DNA from: an uncultured Muribaculaceae bacterium | Lineage (GTDB): Bacteria > Bacteroidota > Bacteroidia > Bacteroidales > Muribaculaceae | Length of the DNA stretch: 64,000 bases | Assembly: GCA_910588035.1 (NCBI GenBank) | Contig: CAJUPY010000001.1 | Span: 249,188-313,187, forward strand | Direction of reading: 5' to 3' | In this document: positions 1 to 9,075 of the stretch, piece after piece | Numbering within the stretch: position 1 is the first letter of the stretch | How the letters are laid out: the number at the start of each line of letters is the position of its first letter | Made by a program: the position numbers and the translations under genes | Notes under the pieces: model-generated | Told to the model about the DNA's origin: nothing | The model's database searches: none | The model's input: the letters and a program-made list of their open reading frames with translations, nothing else

Positions 1-303
1 CAGTAGACTCGATGCGATGCCGGCATCCATGTGGTTATAGCTTTCAAATAAAGCCAACGATGAAAATCCCATGAGAAGTCCAAGCAACAACAATATCATG
101 AATTGATGACGTGACACTCTGAAACTGCGACCCCGATATTTGAGAATCAAGGCGAGTACCGGCACGGCAATCGAATATCTCAACAACAGCACTGAAGCTG
201 TTGACATTCCGTCGCCATAAAGCGGAAGAGCAAACAACGGATTCATTCCATAGAAAGCCGCTGCCGATATTCCTAAAAAATAACCCTTAAATTTTGAACC
301 CAT
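1..303 (-). CDS. EamA/DMT-family membrane transporter, N-terminal part only
   Basis: Only the first 101 codons are present; the gene continues past the left edge. The translation starts MGSKFKGYFLGISAAAFYGMN and shows about three hydrophobic segments (near residues 7-27, 34-52 and 67-85) separated by short polar loops, with the small-residue-rich first helix typical of EamA drug/metabolite-type permeases. Members are inner-membrane exporters of small metabolites, and the substrate cannot be read from this fragment. The start is supported by a TACCTTTG -7 box 29 bases upstream on the same strand. The gene is divergent from the TPR/PD40 gene, which has its own promoter. Confidence 0.75.
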   Translation of the reverse strand, partial: MGSKFKGYFLGISAAAFYGMNPLFALPLYGDGMSTASVLLLRYSIAVPVLALILKYRGRSFRVSRHQFMILLLLGLLMGFSSLALFESYNHMDAGIASSLL

Positions 304-331
304 AACAAGTTTTCATTTGCTAAAAAACATG

Positions 332-339
332 CAAAGGTA
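332..339 (-). promoter_or_regulatory. -7 box TACCTTTG of the EamA gene
   Basis: On the minus strand the bases read TACCTTTG, matching the Bacteroidetes -7 consensus TAnnTTTG. It lies about 29 bases before the ATG at 303. A 19-base stretch around it (330-348) recurs exactly at the prs promoter (43941-43959). Confidence 0.6.
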
Positions 340-402
340 ATGATTTTGAAATCAAAAATGAATGATTAACATTTTTGATTTTTTTATTATGAGAGAATGT
401 TG

Positions 403-410
403 TAATTTTG
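403..410 (+). promoter_or_regulatory. -7 box TAATTTTG of the TPR/PD40 gene
   Basis: TAATTTTG fits TAnnTTTG and ends 15 bases before the ATG at 426. It overlaps the in-frame TTG at 408, so that TTG cannot be the translation start. A TTTG at 374-377 is a possible -33 element, although the spacing of 25 is a little long. Confidence 0.6.
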
Positions 411-425
411 AAATTTATAAAAACA

Positions 426-1853
426 ATGGCAATGAAACTACTACCAACACATAGAATTCTGACTGCTTTTGCTGCTTTGGTTCTAACCACATCTCTCGCC
501 ATAGCAGCAGAAGATTCATTGACCGAAGCTGCACTGATGCTACGTTCAGGCGAAATATCAGATGCGATCTCAATGCTTGAACGGCTTGAAGCCAAATCGC
601 CCAAAAATGGTGAGATCAACATGTTGCTCGGAGACTGTCATGCCGCTGAAGGCAATACCAAGCTGGCTATCGAGAACTATCGTAAGGCACAGAAAAAAGG
701 GGAAAACGACGCATGGCTGTCTCTTGCGTCACTTGCCACTCTCGAATATCGCATAAATGATGCCGAAGAAGATATCGAGTTATATCGCAAAGGCCTAAAA
801 AAAGGCCGCAAGACACTACCCGACGAGTCTGAAACCGTCGAAGCACAATTGACCAAGACCAAAAACATGCTCGACCGAGTGGAGAAAATTGTCATTATTG
901 ACAGTCTTAATGTCGATGCTGAAGATTTTTTCACCCATTATCGGCTGTCGCCCGAAAGCGGCACATTGACATCTCCGGACGATCTGCCCGAAAATTGCCA
1001 GGCCGCATATCCTACGGTCGTCTACACTACTGAATCAGGAATGCAACGAATCTATGCATCGCCCGACTCCGCCCAGATTTTCAATCTTGTCGGATCGAAT
1101 GAACTTTATGGAGGCGAATGGGATCAGCCATACCTGTTAGGAAAACATCTTAACGAGGGCGGAGATGCAAATTACCCATTCCTGATGCCCGACGGAATAA
1201 CGCTCTACTATGCCAACAACGGTGAGAATTCCCTTGGAGGTTATGATATTTTCATTTCGAGAAAATCTGGATTGGAGTATCTCCAGCCTCAGAACATAGG
1301 CATGCCCTACAACTCGCCATACAACGATTACATGCTTGCTATAGACGAGACCACAGGAGTCGGCTGGTGGGCGACGGACAGAAACAAGATACCCGGAATG
1401 GTAACCATCTATGTATTCATTCCGTCTGAGCTACGGACAAACTATGATGTCGATGACCCGAATCTCGCATCAAGAGCTAAGGTATCAAGTATTAAAGATA
1501 CCTGGGAGTCAGGAAAAGATTACTCTGACGTCATTGATAGAATCAAATCAATAAGACACGTCGTGAATAAATCTGCCAATGAAAGTTTTTCGATCAATAT
1601 TCCTTCGCGAGGTGTTCTGACATCGGTTGAGCAATTCAGAAACAATGATGCGCGACTTGAAATGGCCGAACTGCTGGAAGAGCAGAGGAATCTCGACGCG
1701 ATTTCAGCCAAACTGACAGATCTGCGCTTAAGATACCACAACGGTGACACATCGGTCGATCAAGAGATCTTATCGCTGGAGAGACAGAAAATTGTCTTGA
1801 AAGCTAAGATCAAAGAGACTAAAAACCGAGTGGTTAGACTGGAAACGAGATAA
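426..1853 (+). CDS. Exported TPR and PD40 (WD40-like propeller) repeat protein
   Basis: The protein has about 475 residues. A signal peptide (roughly residues 1-28, ending near SLAIAAED) directs export. Helical TPR-like repeats follow (about 30-105, for example GDCHAAEGNTKLAIENYRKA). A PD40-type segment lies near residues 240-285, with YPFLMPDGITLYYANNG followed by GGYDIF, as in Bacteroidetes envelope proteins related to OmpA/PorE-type components. The last 60 residues are highly charged and probably form a coiled coil. An in-frame TTG at 408 was rejected because it lies inside the -7 box; ATG at 426 or 432 is likely. Such proteins are scaffolds in the periplasm or outer membrane. No enzymatic motif is visible and the specific role is unknown. 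Confidence 0.7.
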   Translation: MAMKLLPTHRILTAFAALVLTTSLAIAAEDSLTEAALMLRSGEISDAISMLERLEAKSPKNGEINMLLGDCHAAEGNTKLAIENYRKAQKKGENDAWLSLASLATLEYRINDAEEDIELYRKGLKKGRKTLPDESETVEAQLTKTKNMLDRVEKIVIIDSLNVDAEDFFTHYRLSPESGTLTSPDDLPENCQAAYPTVVYTTESGMQRIYASPDSAQIFNLVGSNELYGGEWDQPYLLGKHLNEGGDANYPFLMPDGITLYYANNGENSLGGYDIFISRKSGLEYLQPQNIGMPYNSPYNDYMLAIDETTGVGWWATDRNKIPGMVTIYVFIPSELRTNYDVDDPNLASRAKVSSIKDTWESGKDYSDVIDRIKSIRHVVNKSANESFSINIPSRGVLTSVEQFRNNDARLEMAELLEEQRNLDAISAKLTDLRLRYHNGDTSVDQEILSLERQKIVLKAKIKETKNRVVRLETR

Positions 1854-1872
1854 TCATACAACCATAATCCCG

Positions 1873-3336
1873 ATGACACTTTTTCTCATTTCACTCGCCT
1901 TGTTGATAGGCGGTTACTTTGTCTACGGACTCATCGTCGAACGAATCTTCGGCATAGAACCGTCGCGCCCCACCCCAGCCTACGCGTTGCGTGACGGAGT
2001 CGATTTCATGCCAATGCCGACATGGAAAGTTTTCCTGATTCAATTTCTCAACATAGCCGGTCTTGGCCCGATATTCGGTGCTATCATGGGCATAATGTTC
2101 GGTCCGGCTGCATTTCTGTGGATCGTTTTCGGGACAATCTTCGCCGGGGCTGTCCACGATTTCACTTCAGCAATGATCTCGATCAGGGCCGGTGGCACAT
2201 CTCTGCCAGAGATTGTAGGCCATGAGCTCGGATCAACTGTCAAGAATGTGATGCGCGTTTTCTCAATGGTGCTTCTGATTCTTGTCGGTGCTGTTTTTGT
2301 TCTCACTCCGTCAGAACTGATCGCGTCCATGACACCCGACTATATGGACAAGATGTTCTGGATTGCAATAATCTTCATTTATTATGTTCTTGCAACGCTT
2401 CTGCCTATTGATAAACTAATAGGCAATTTTTACCCTATATTCGGATTCGCTCTACTTTTCATGGCATGCGGTCTACTTGCCGTCCTTCTGTTTGGCGATG
2501 TGACAATTCCAGATGGCATTTCAGAAGGCTTATCGACACGTTACCCTGACGAGTTAAAAGACTCCCACCCTATTTTCCCAATGATGTTCGTGACAATCGC
2601 GTGTGGTGCAATCTCAGGTTTCCACGCCACTCAATCGCCTATGATGGCACGCTGTCTTAAAAACGAAAAACTCGCCCGCCCCGTTTTTTACGGAGCAATG
2701 GTGGCTGAAGGCTTCGTCGCACTCATCTGGGCAGCCGCCACAATCGCCTTTACCGAGGGATACGAAAACCTGTCATCATACATGGCTGAGCCAGGTCATT
2801 CGGCCGGCACACTTGTCAAAGAGCTGTCAATAGACTGGCTCGGAACAGCCGGCGGAATTCTTGCAATAATAGGCGTTGTGGCAGCACCTATCTCAACGGG
2901 AGACACAGCCTTGAGAAGTGCCAGATTGATCGCGGCCGATTTCCTAAAATTTGACCAGAAAAAATTTGTCAAGCGGCTTATGATATCGCTGCCAATATTC
3001 GCCCTGACTTTTGTCGTGATGTTTATTGATTTCAGCGTGTTATGGCGATATTTCGCATGGAGCAACCAAACATTGGCGGTGTTCACCCTTTGGGCTGTCA
3101 CTGTCTATCTGGCTCGCAAGCAGAAGGCATTTATAATCACTCTCTTACCGGCGATGTTCATGACCGCGGTAAGTGTCAGTTATCTGCTCTTTGCCCCGAG
3201 ACCGGAAGGTTTTGGCCTCGGGTGGCCGATTGCAGTCGGATCTGGTGGCAGCGTCGCTGTAGCTCTGATGTTTGTTTTTTTCTATTATATGCGCCGAATC
3301 AAGCAGAACGGCAGCAAGATAAAATTTGACTATTGA
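1873..3336 (+). CDS. cstA: Carbon starvation protein CstA family (pyruvate/peptide transporter)
   Basis: This 487-residue polytopic inner-membrane protein has about a dozen hydrophobic segments. It carries the CstA signature near its N terminus: FLNIAGLGPIFGAIMGIMFG, then FGTIFAGAVHDFTSAMIS with the conserved histidine and aspartate. Well-studied CstA/BtsT relatives import pyruvate with protons and were first described as peptide-uptake proteins induced on carbon starvation. The length matches the short family form rather than the 700-residue E. coli CstA. It lies 19 bases after the TPR/PD40 gene, and its stop codon overlaps the next ATG (TGATG), so the next gene is probably translationally coupled. 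Confidence 0.9.
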   Translation: MTLFLISLALLIGGYFVYGLIVERIFGIEPSRPTPAYALRDGVDFMPMPTWKVFLIQFLNIAGLGPIFGAIMGIMFGPAAFLWIVFGTIFAGAVHDFTSAMISIRAGGTSLPEIVGHELGSTVKNVMRVFSMVLLILVGAVFVLTPSELIASMTPDYMDKMFWIAIIFIYYVLATLLPIDKLIGNFYPIFGFALLFMACGLLAVLLFGDVTIPDGISEGLSTRYPDELKDSHPIFPMMFVTIACGAISGFHATQSPMMARCLKNEKLARPVFYGAMVAEGFVALIWAAATIAFTEGYENLSSYMAEPGHSAGTLVKELSIDWLGTAGGILAIIGVVAAPISTGDTALRSARLIAADFLKFDQKKFVKRLMISLPIFALTFVVMFIDFSVLWRYFAWSNQTLAVFTLWAVTVYLARKQKAFIITLLPAMFMTAVSVSYLLFAPRPEGFGLGWPIAVGSGGSVAVALMFVFFYYMRRIKQNGSKIKFDY

Positions 3337-4148
3337 TGTTTGACCTCAGCATTATTTCAAATACAAATAAATATAATCTGCATTCACACACCGAGTTCTG
3401 TGACGGACGTGCCCAAATGGAGGCATTTGCCAGGAAAGCTGTGGAACTTCAATTTGACATATATGGTTTCTCACCCCATTCGCCTCTGCCGATTGAGTCG
3501 CCGTGCAACATGTTGTCATCAAATGTCAACCGTTACATTGACGAAGTGAAGCGTATCAGAGAGGTTCATGGTGATTCATGTCTGTTTCTTGCAGCAATGG
3601 AAATAGACTATCTCGGTGATGCCTGGGGACCATCAAACGACTATTTCAATTCTCTGCCACTCGACTACCGCATCGGATCGGTTCATTTCGTTCCGACCCG
3701 CGATGGCAAACTCGTGGATTGTGACGGACGCCATGAAACTTTTGTGGAAAAAATGCATCGTTTCTATAATGACGACATTCGCTATGTTGTCGAGACATTT
3801 TATCGACACTCGATTGAAATGGTTGAGAAAGGCGGTTTCGACATCATAGGTCATCTTGACAAAATCGGTGACAACGCCTCGTTTTTCCAACCGGGAATTG
3901 AAGATGAGAGTTGGTATCGTTCCCTTGTAGATGATTTGATTGACAGCATCATCTCAAAACAGCTCATTGTCGAGATCAACACCAAAGTTGTTGAGGAACG
4001 GGGCCGCTTCTTTCCGGGCATACGTTACTGGAAAAAATTAGTTGACAACAATGTTCCCATTGTTGTCAACAGTGATGCACACGTCCCCGCTCTTATAAAC
4101 GCCGGACGTGACAAAGCGTTTGAGTGTCTGAAAGAGACTATTTGCTGA
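3336..4148 (+). CDS. PHP-domain phosphatase, histidinol-phosphatase type
   Basis: The protein has 270 residues. The PHP metal-binding motif NLHSHTEFCDG lies near residues 15-25, FSPHSPLP follows near 45, and metal-ligand-like histidines occur in DIIGHLDK and VNSDAHVP near the C terminus. This pattern fits the HisK-type histidinol-phosphatase family, which hydrolyses L-histidinol phosphate in histidine synthesis. No other his gene is nearby, so related phosphoesterase activities are possible. The ATG at 3336 overlaps the stop of cstA; a TTG three bases earlier is in frame but less likely. Its 3' end overlaps the convergent DUF3857 gene by 11 bases. Confidence 0.8.
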   Translation: MFDLSIISNTNKYNLHSHTEFCDGRAQMEAFARKAVELQFDIYGFSPHSPLPIESPCNMLSSNVNRYIDEVKRIREVHGDSCLFLAAMEIDYLGDAWGPSNDYFNSLPLDYRIGSVHFVPTRDGKLVDCDGRHETFVEKMHRFYNDDIRYVVETFYRHSIEMVEKGGFDIIGHLDKIGDNASFFQPGIEDESWYRSLVDDLIDSIISKQLIVEINTKVVEERGRFFPGIRYWKKLVDNNVPIVVNSDAHVPALINAGRDKAFECLKETIC

Positions 4149-6435
4149 CCAATACTATTTTTCGGTCTTTAAAGACATTGACAACTTCTTCCGCATAGAT
4201 AAGGTCGCGGATACCTTCGACCGGAATCTCTTTTTTCAGATATTCCAATTCGATATTCAGGCTCACTGCTCCTTCGGTCTGCACTGCTTCAGAAATGAAT
4301 CTCACATAATCGTTACTGAAAGAGATATTCAGATCGCGCAGCGAGGTCTCATCAACAGACATCGTTTCCGGAATATAAAGTACGGCATTTTTAATAAAGA
4401 CAGGCTCATTCAACAACACGACAGCATCGGTTCTTGTGGAATCGATCTTGTTCAATTTAGGAATCATGATCTGGGGCAAAGCCACATCCAGACGTTTACT
4501 GTCACTCACGACATCAAGATTGACAAGCCCGCTCACATAAAATTTAAATGCGCTCTCACTTGTGCGGTCTTCAGTGTCAAAACCAAGCCTTCGATTCTGA
4601 AGACTGTCAAGAATGACGGTTTTACCAATATCTTCTGAAAGCAGGTGCTCGACAAGATGAACCATTTTTGTGCTGTCTGATTTTGAGTCGTCCTCTCTGA
4701 TCTTTTTCATCACATCTCTGGTTAAATGAACTTTTCCGCTCCTATTCTGGAAATATCGGTTATAGCAGTTTGCATAGTCTTTCTCTTCACATAACAAGAG
4801 ATTCAGCGACGAGACACCATGCTCGGTTATGGACATGTCGACATAGAAACCCGTCATAGTCTCATCGAGATTAACCTCCATAGACACTTTCTCGATCATC
4901 TCTTCCCGTGTCATCTCAGGCAATTCAATCAGTTCGGCATTGTCCATAGCTGTCTTGACATTGCTGTACGCGCCGTTTTTGCCGATCTTGCCATTGAAAA
5001 CGTATGCTTTACGCCCTCTGAATATCGGTGTGATCTCTCCGGCGACACACGGGAACATATTGAAAAAATAATATTTGTCAAAATCGGGGAAATAGACAAA
5101 ATATCTGATTGCATCGAGCGATACAACGTCATCAATCGGCTCATATGGCCAAGGAGTAGTCAACCCGAGTTTGAAGTTTTTCAGTCCGACTTTATTCAAG
5201 TAGTTACAGAAAGTATTATAGGCGATTTCCTCATTCTTTACTATGCTGAACGTCTGGCAGGCCGAAACGACGGTCCACAGATAGTCGGCCGCCTCCATAT
5301 CTGTCATCTGGTTTTTCTTCATCAAATCCTTGACCTCTTCGGCTATATCTCCGGTCAAATAGATACTGACCGGATACTTATATCTTTCGGACGTCACGAA
5401 GCCGGCTCCGACACCGTTAACCGAGGGACTGACAAAATAAGACCCATGCTTGGTCGGTAGTGCGCTCGAGACGAACACTTCAGGATCAGTAACAAGGTTA
5501 TAGCCTTTCTTTCCGAATATCTTCGACCGCTGGTTGAAACCGGGGCTGCTCATTCTGATTTTTACCACCGGTGTCTGTACAGAAGGGTCAAAACACACTG
5601 CCGGAGAAGCGTCAACGTCTTGTTGCGACAATTCGAGCATGTATGTATTTTCGTCAACATCTTGTTTTTTGAGTTCTCCGGCTCCGTTGAACGGTTTTGA
5701 AACGACGGCAAGAGAATTGTCGAAATAAGCCCTGACATTGTGGTTCAGCATAGGATGAGTGTTCCGCAACTGAATATTTGCCGAAAAGACTCCACCACTG
5801 CCGATTTTATGAGTGACATGGTCAAAAATATCTATACAGTCACCCGGTTCGAGTGCTTCGATAAATGCTGTTTGGGTATATTCATCCCTCATTGCCAAAA
5901 GATCAATCAATGAGTAATTCAGCACTGTTCCGTCCGGCTTAATTATCCTGATTCCGGTTATGTGATCACTTTTGTCATTGTCAATTTCCTCAGACGATTC
6001 ATAATGAAGTGACGACAGATCGACCGTGTTGAATTTTTCCACACCCTCGCGGCTATTCACCTTAACCCGAGACACATCAAGTTCGGTTATACGCAACTCA
6101 TTTTTTAAAACATCAAATGAAGTCGGTACGACACCGACAAATGCCCCCAGCAACGAAACAGCGGTAATTGCGGCCTTTTGCCCGCTTATACCCCCTTTGC
6201 GGTCAGCATCAATCTGTTTGTAAGAACTGATGATCACCGCAGGATATTTTGAATAGTCTTCGGGTATGGCCACGCTGTCAAACCCGGGTAAATCCATACG
6301 CCAGATGCTGTCGGTCAACGCCATGATATTACCGATATACTTATCACCGGTCTTCCCCGTTTTGGCCAACGCGCTGAAACTCACAGAACAACATATTAAT
6401 GTGAGGGCTAATGTAATGATCGGTCTTATTTTCAT
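4138..6435 (-). CDS. Exported DUF3857-type protein with a degenerate transglutaminase-like domain
   Basis: The protein has 765 residues with a signal peptide (about 1-24, ending SFSALAKT). Residues about 60-300 resemble DUF3857: an N-terminal beta-rich region with HYESSEEIDN and IIKPDGTVLNYS. Around residues 380-470 the pattern of a transglutaminase-like fold is recognisable (AYNTFCNYLNKVGL, then YFVYFPDFDKYYFFNM). The usual GDC catalytic cysteine motif and following histidine are not visible there, so this copy may be a non-catalytic binding module. The C-terminal third is beta-rich. It is the last gene of the hflX-dgt-TPM-DUF3857 run, 33 bases after the TPM gene. The function is unknown; it is probably periplasmic. 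Confidence 0.7.
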   Translation of the reverse strand: MKIRPIITLALTLICCSVSFSALAKTGKTGDKYIGNIMALTDSIWRMDLPGFDSVAIPEDYSKYPAVIISSYKQIDADRKGGISGQKAAITAVSLLGAFVGVVPTSFDVLKNELRITELDVSRVKVNSREGVEKFNTVDLSSLHYESSEEIDNDKSDHITGIRIIKPDGTVLNYSLIDLLAMRDEYTQTAFIEALEPGDCIDIFDHVTHKIGSGGVFSANIQLRNTHPMLNHNVRAYFDNSLAVVSKPFNGAGELKKQDVDENTYMLELSQQDVDASPAVCFDPSVQTPVVKIRMSSPGFNQRSKIFGKKGYNLVTDPEVFVSSALPTKHGSYFVSPSVNGVGAGFVTSERYKYPVSIYLTGDIAEEVKDLMKKNQMTDMEAADYLWTVVSACQTFSIVKNEEIAYNTFCNYLNKVGLKNFKLGLTTPWPYEPIDDVVSLDAIRYFVYFPDFDKYYFFNMFPCVAGEITPIFRGRKAYVFNGKIGKNGAYSNVKTAMDNAELIELPEMTREEMIEKVSMEVNLDETMTGFYVDMSITEHGVSSLNLLLCEEKDYANCYNRYFQNRSGKVHLTRDVMKKIREDDSKSDSTKMVHLVEHLLSEDIGKTVILDSLQNRRLGFDTEDRTSESAFKFYVSGLVNLDVVSDSKRLDVALPQIMIPKLNKIDSTRTDAVVLLNEPVFIKNAVLYIPETMSVDETSLRDLNISFSNDYVRFISEAVQTEGAVSLNIELEYLKKEIPVEGIRDLIYAEEVVNVFKDRKIVLVSK

Positions 6436-6468
6436 AACTGTATTATTGATTTGTTAGACATTCTGCTT

Positions 6469-7722
6469 TTACCAGCCTCCGGAAGCACCACCTCCTCCTG
6501 TGCTGCCACCTCCAAAGCTGCCACCACCGAATCCGCCCCCACCGAATCCTCTTCCACCGCCGATGCCACCGGCAACAACAACAGGTGCCGCAAGTTTGGC
6601 TATCGAGTATTTACGGTAAGTTTTGTTCCCGCAGTGTAGACAAGTAGTCGTTTCAACACCTTCCCCGGAACGATAGCGTGTCGGGTGATGAACGGTTTGC
6701 CTTGATGTCACTTTGCATGCTTTGGCTCCGCAAACCTGACACACTGTAAACCCACTGTTGCGCCCCGGATATGCAATGACCTCAGTTTTACCGTCAGCCG
6801 GACATCTCCACACATCATAATCAACCGAACCGATGCGCTGCTCTGTCTGTTGCTGCGGTGTCAGATAATGTGCCCCTTGCCGTATGTCAAGCCGACGCAT
6901 CAAACCGTGACAAATCTCACACTCAGGCGGAGTGTTACGTGCCTTGTTTTTCAAATGGCGCGCGATCAGATATGCGATTACTGGAATTCCCAACCCTGCT
7001 GCCGTAACAGCCAATGCACCAACTGAAAGATTCCGATAATTGGAATATTGTTTTGCATGAGACAAATTGCGTGACTTGCTTACCGTAATCGAAATGACAA
7101 GCAACATCAAGACAAGCAAGACACACCCCCAGATACCTATCGAGGTCATCAGTTCTCCAACCGACATTTCCTCACTTGACCCACTGTCTCCGGAATATCG
7201 CGACTTAAGTTCATCAGCGACTTTCTCATCAGAAAGCACGCCACAAATATCTGAGACACCGGCAAGAAGACCTCCGTCGACATCACCTTCGCGAAATAAA
7301 GGTGCGATGCGGTCTCTGATTATACGGCCGGCCACAATATCAGGTAATGCGCCTTCAGCACCATATCCGGTTCTGATCACCATTTTACGGGAATCCATGA
7401 CAATCAAAAGCAATACACCATTATCCCGGTCTTTTTTCCCTATTCCCCACTCTGTGAACAAACGGGTTGCAAATTCATTGATGTCATCATCTCCGATTGA
7501 TTTCACAACCACCGCAACCGGTTCTGCCGTTGTCTCACGCCATACGGCAGACATCATTGAGTCAGCTGCAGCTTGAGCCCGGGGCGATATTATACCGTCG
7601 GGATTGGAAAGAAACCGGGTGCGGTCGGCGACATGGACATTCGGAATATTCTCCACTTCATAGGCACCGGCCGAGACAATCGAAACAACCGCTAAAACGA
7701 AATATATTGTAAACCTGATCAT
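6469..7722 (-). CDS. TPM-domain membrane protein with zinc-ribbon-like cysteines and a Gly-rich tail
   Basis: The protein has 417 residues. A signal peptide (about 1-19) precedes a TPM domain (about 35-165) with the typical DNGVLLLIVMDSRKMVIRTG and GYGAEGALPD segments. Two membrane segments follow near 193-212 and 235-255. The cytoplasmic half contains CxxC pairs (CEIC, CQVC, CLHC) plus single cysteines, which look like one or two zinc ribbons. The end is a glycine-rich tail finishing GGASGGW, as in YgcG-like proteins. TPM proteins have been linked to photosystem repair and acid-phosphatase activity in plants; in bacteria they are poorly defined membrane-maintenance proteins. It starts 14 bases after dgt. 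Confidence 0.8.
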   Translation of the reverse strand: MIRFTIYFVLAVVSIVSAGAYEVENIPNVHVADRTRFLSNPDGIISPRAQAAADSMMSAVWRETTAEPVAVVVKSIGDDDINEFATRLFTEWGIGKKDRDNGVLLLIVMDSRKMVIRTGYGAEGALPDIVAGRIIRDRIAPLFREGDVDGGLLAGVSDICGVLSDEKVADELKSRYSGDSGSSEEMSVGELMTSIGIWGCVLLVLMLLVISITVSKSRNLSHAKQYSNYRNLSVGALAVTAAGLGIPVIAYLIARHLKNKARNTPPECEICHGLMRRLDIRQGAHYLTPQQQTEQRIGSVDYDVWRCPADGKTEVIAYPGRNSGFTVCQVCGAKACKVTSRQTVHHPTRYRSGEGVETTTCLHCGNKTYRKYSIAKLAAPVVVAGGIGGGRGFGGGGFGGGSFGGGSTGGGGASGGW

Positions 7723-7736
7723 GGTGATTAAATCTG

Positions 7737-9068
7737 TTATACGGCAGGCAGACTCATGCCGTTAAGTTTTCTATATAGATCAAGCGCATAGACATCGGTC
7801 ATTGCCGAGACATGGTCTATCACCGCCTGGACCTTACCAAACAGAGTCGGTGAATCCACTTCATATTGCTCCGGAACGCGCGACAGTAACAGTCGGGAAT
7901 AGTTCAACTCGGGATAACGGACTGCATGAATGAATTTTTCCATCAAAAACGAAATAATCTTGTTTCCGGCAAGCTCGATGTCGACCACATCATTCGCACA
8001 ATAGATTTTTTCCCATGATTTAGCATTACAGCGGGCATAGCCGCAGCGTTCAAGTTCTGGAATATGGTCAAGTAACGAACCGGCAAAACTGCCGTTCAAA
8101 ATCAATTCCTCATTTTCAATGAAAGTTTGTGCCGCTCTGTCGACAAGAACCCCGATCACGCAACTGCGCAAATATGCTATTTTTTCATTCGGATCATCGA
8201 CTGTAGCCATGATCCGCTCCATTCTCGCTTTCCGATCGTCGTCAAAATAGCTTAAAAACAATTCCGTGACATCTCGGGTTGTGAGAATCTTGAGTTTATG
8301 GGCATCTTCGATATCCATGATTTCATAGCATATATCGTCGGCGGCCTCGACAATGTAGACCAACGGGTGACGGGAAAACTTCACCAAACCTGCATCATTT
8401 TCTTCAGAAATCATTCCGAGCCGACCGGCAATCTTTTTGAAATCTTCAGTTTCGGTCGTAAAGAAACCAAATTTGTTTTTGGTCGCGAGACGTGATTCAA
8501 AAGGATATTTCACTATGGCCGCCAATGTGGAATAAGTCATGGCGAATCCACCCTTGCGCCTACCCTTGAACTGATGTGTCAGCAACCTGAATGCGTTCGC
8601 ATTTCCTTCAAACCGCGTCAAATCGGCCCATTGACCATCGGTAAACTGATCTTTAAGCACCGTTCCGGGCCCTTCGGAAAAAAAAGTGGATATAGACTTC
8701 TCGCCCGAATGGCCGAACGGAGGATTACCAAGATCATGAGCCAGACATGCAGCACCGACAATCTCTCCAAGATGATCAAGTTTTGATATGACTGATTCTT
8801 CGTCATACTTTTTCTTCAGCGCACGTGCGACATCATTGGCGATCGAACGTCCGACACATGAGACCTCAAGGCTATGTGTCAACCTGTTGTGCACAAACAC
8901 ACTGCCCGGCAACGGAAACACCTGTGTTTTATTCTGAAGACGACGGAATGGCGACGAGAAAACAAGACGGTCATAGTCGCGCTGAAAATCACTTCTGATT
9001 CCATTTCGCGAATCATGGTAGTCTTCGAGTCCAAACCGTGTATCGTCGATCAACGACGCCCAGTTCAT
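7737..9068 (-). CDS. dgt: Deoxyguanosinetriphosphate triphosphohydrolase (dGTPase)
   Basis: The HD-domain hydrolase motif is complete: NRLTHSLEVSCVGRSI, then ACLAHDLGNPPFGHSGE, and later EAADDICYEIMDIEDA, supplying the H...HD...D metal ligands. The family converts dGTP to deoxyguanosine and triphosphate and limits dNTP pools. I chose the ATG at 9068 (MNWASLIDD), 7 bases after the hflX stop. Earlier in-frame starts at 9101 or 9122 would overlap hflX by 26-47 bases. From 9068 the product has 443 residues, normal for the long Dgt type. The gene is the second member of the hflX operon. Confidence 0.9.
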   Translation of the reverse strand: MNWASLIDDTRFGLEDYHDSRNGIRSDFQRDYDRLVFSSPFRRLQNKTQVFPLPGSVFVHNRLTHSLEVSCVGRSIANDVARALKKKYDEESVISKLDHLGEIVGAACLAHDLGNPPFGHSGEKSISTFFSEGPGTVLKDQFTDGQWADLTRFEGNANAFRLLTHQFKGRRKGGFAMTYSTLAAIVKYPFESRLATKNKFGFFTTETEDFKKIAGRLGMISEENDAGLVKFSRHPLVYIVEAADDICYEIMDIEDAHKLKILTTRDVTELFLSYFDDDRKARMERIMATVDDPNEKIAYLRSCVIGVLVDRAAQTFIENEELILNGSFAGSLLDHIPELERCGYARCNAKSWEKIYCANDVVDIELAGNKIISFLMEKFIHAVRYPELNYSRLLLSRVPEQYEVDSPTLFGKVQAVIDHVSAMTDVYALDLYRKLNGMSLPAV

Positions 9069-9075
9069 CTTTCTG

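Noticed and set aside
408-425. Upstream TTG start for the TPR/PD40 protein
   Set aside because: The TTG is part of the -7 box TAATTTTG, so it would not be in the mRNA.
4819-5460. 213-codon open frame on the plus strand inside the DUF3857 gene
   Set aside because: It lies wholly antisense to a well-supported coding gene, has no promoter, and its composition is that of a shadow frame.
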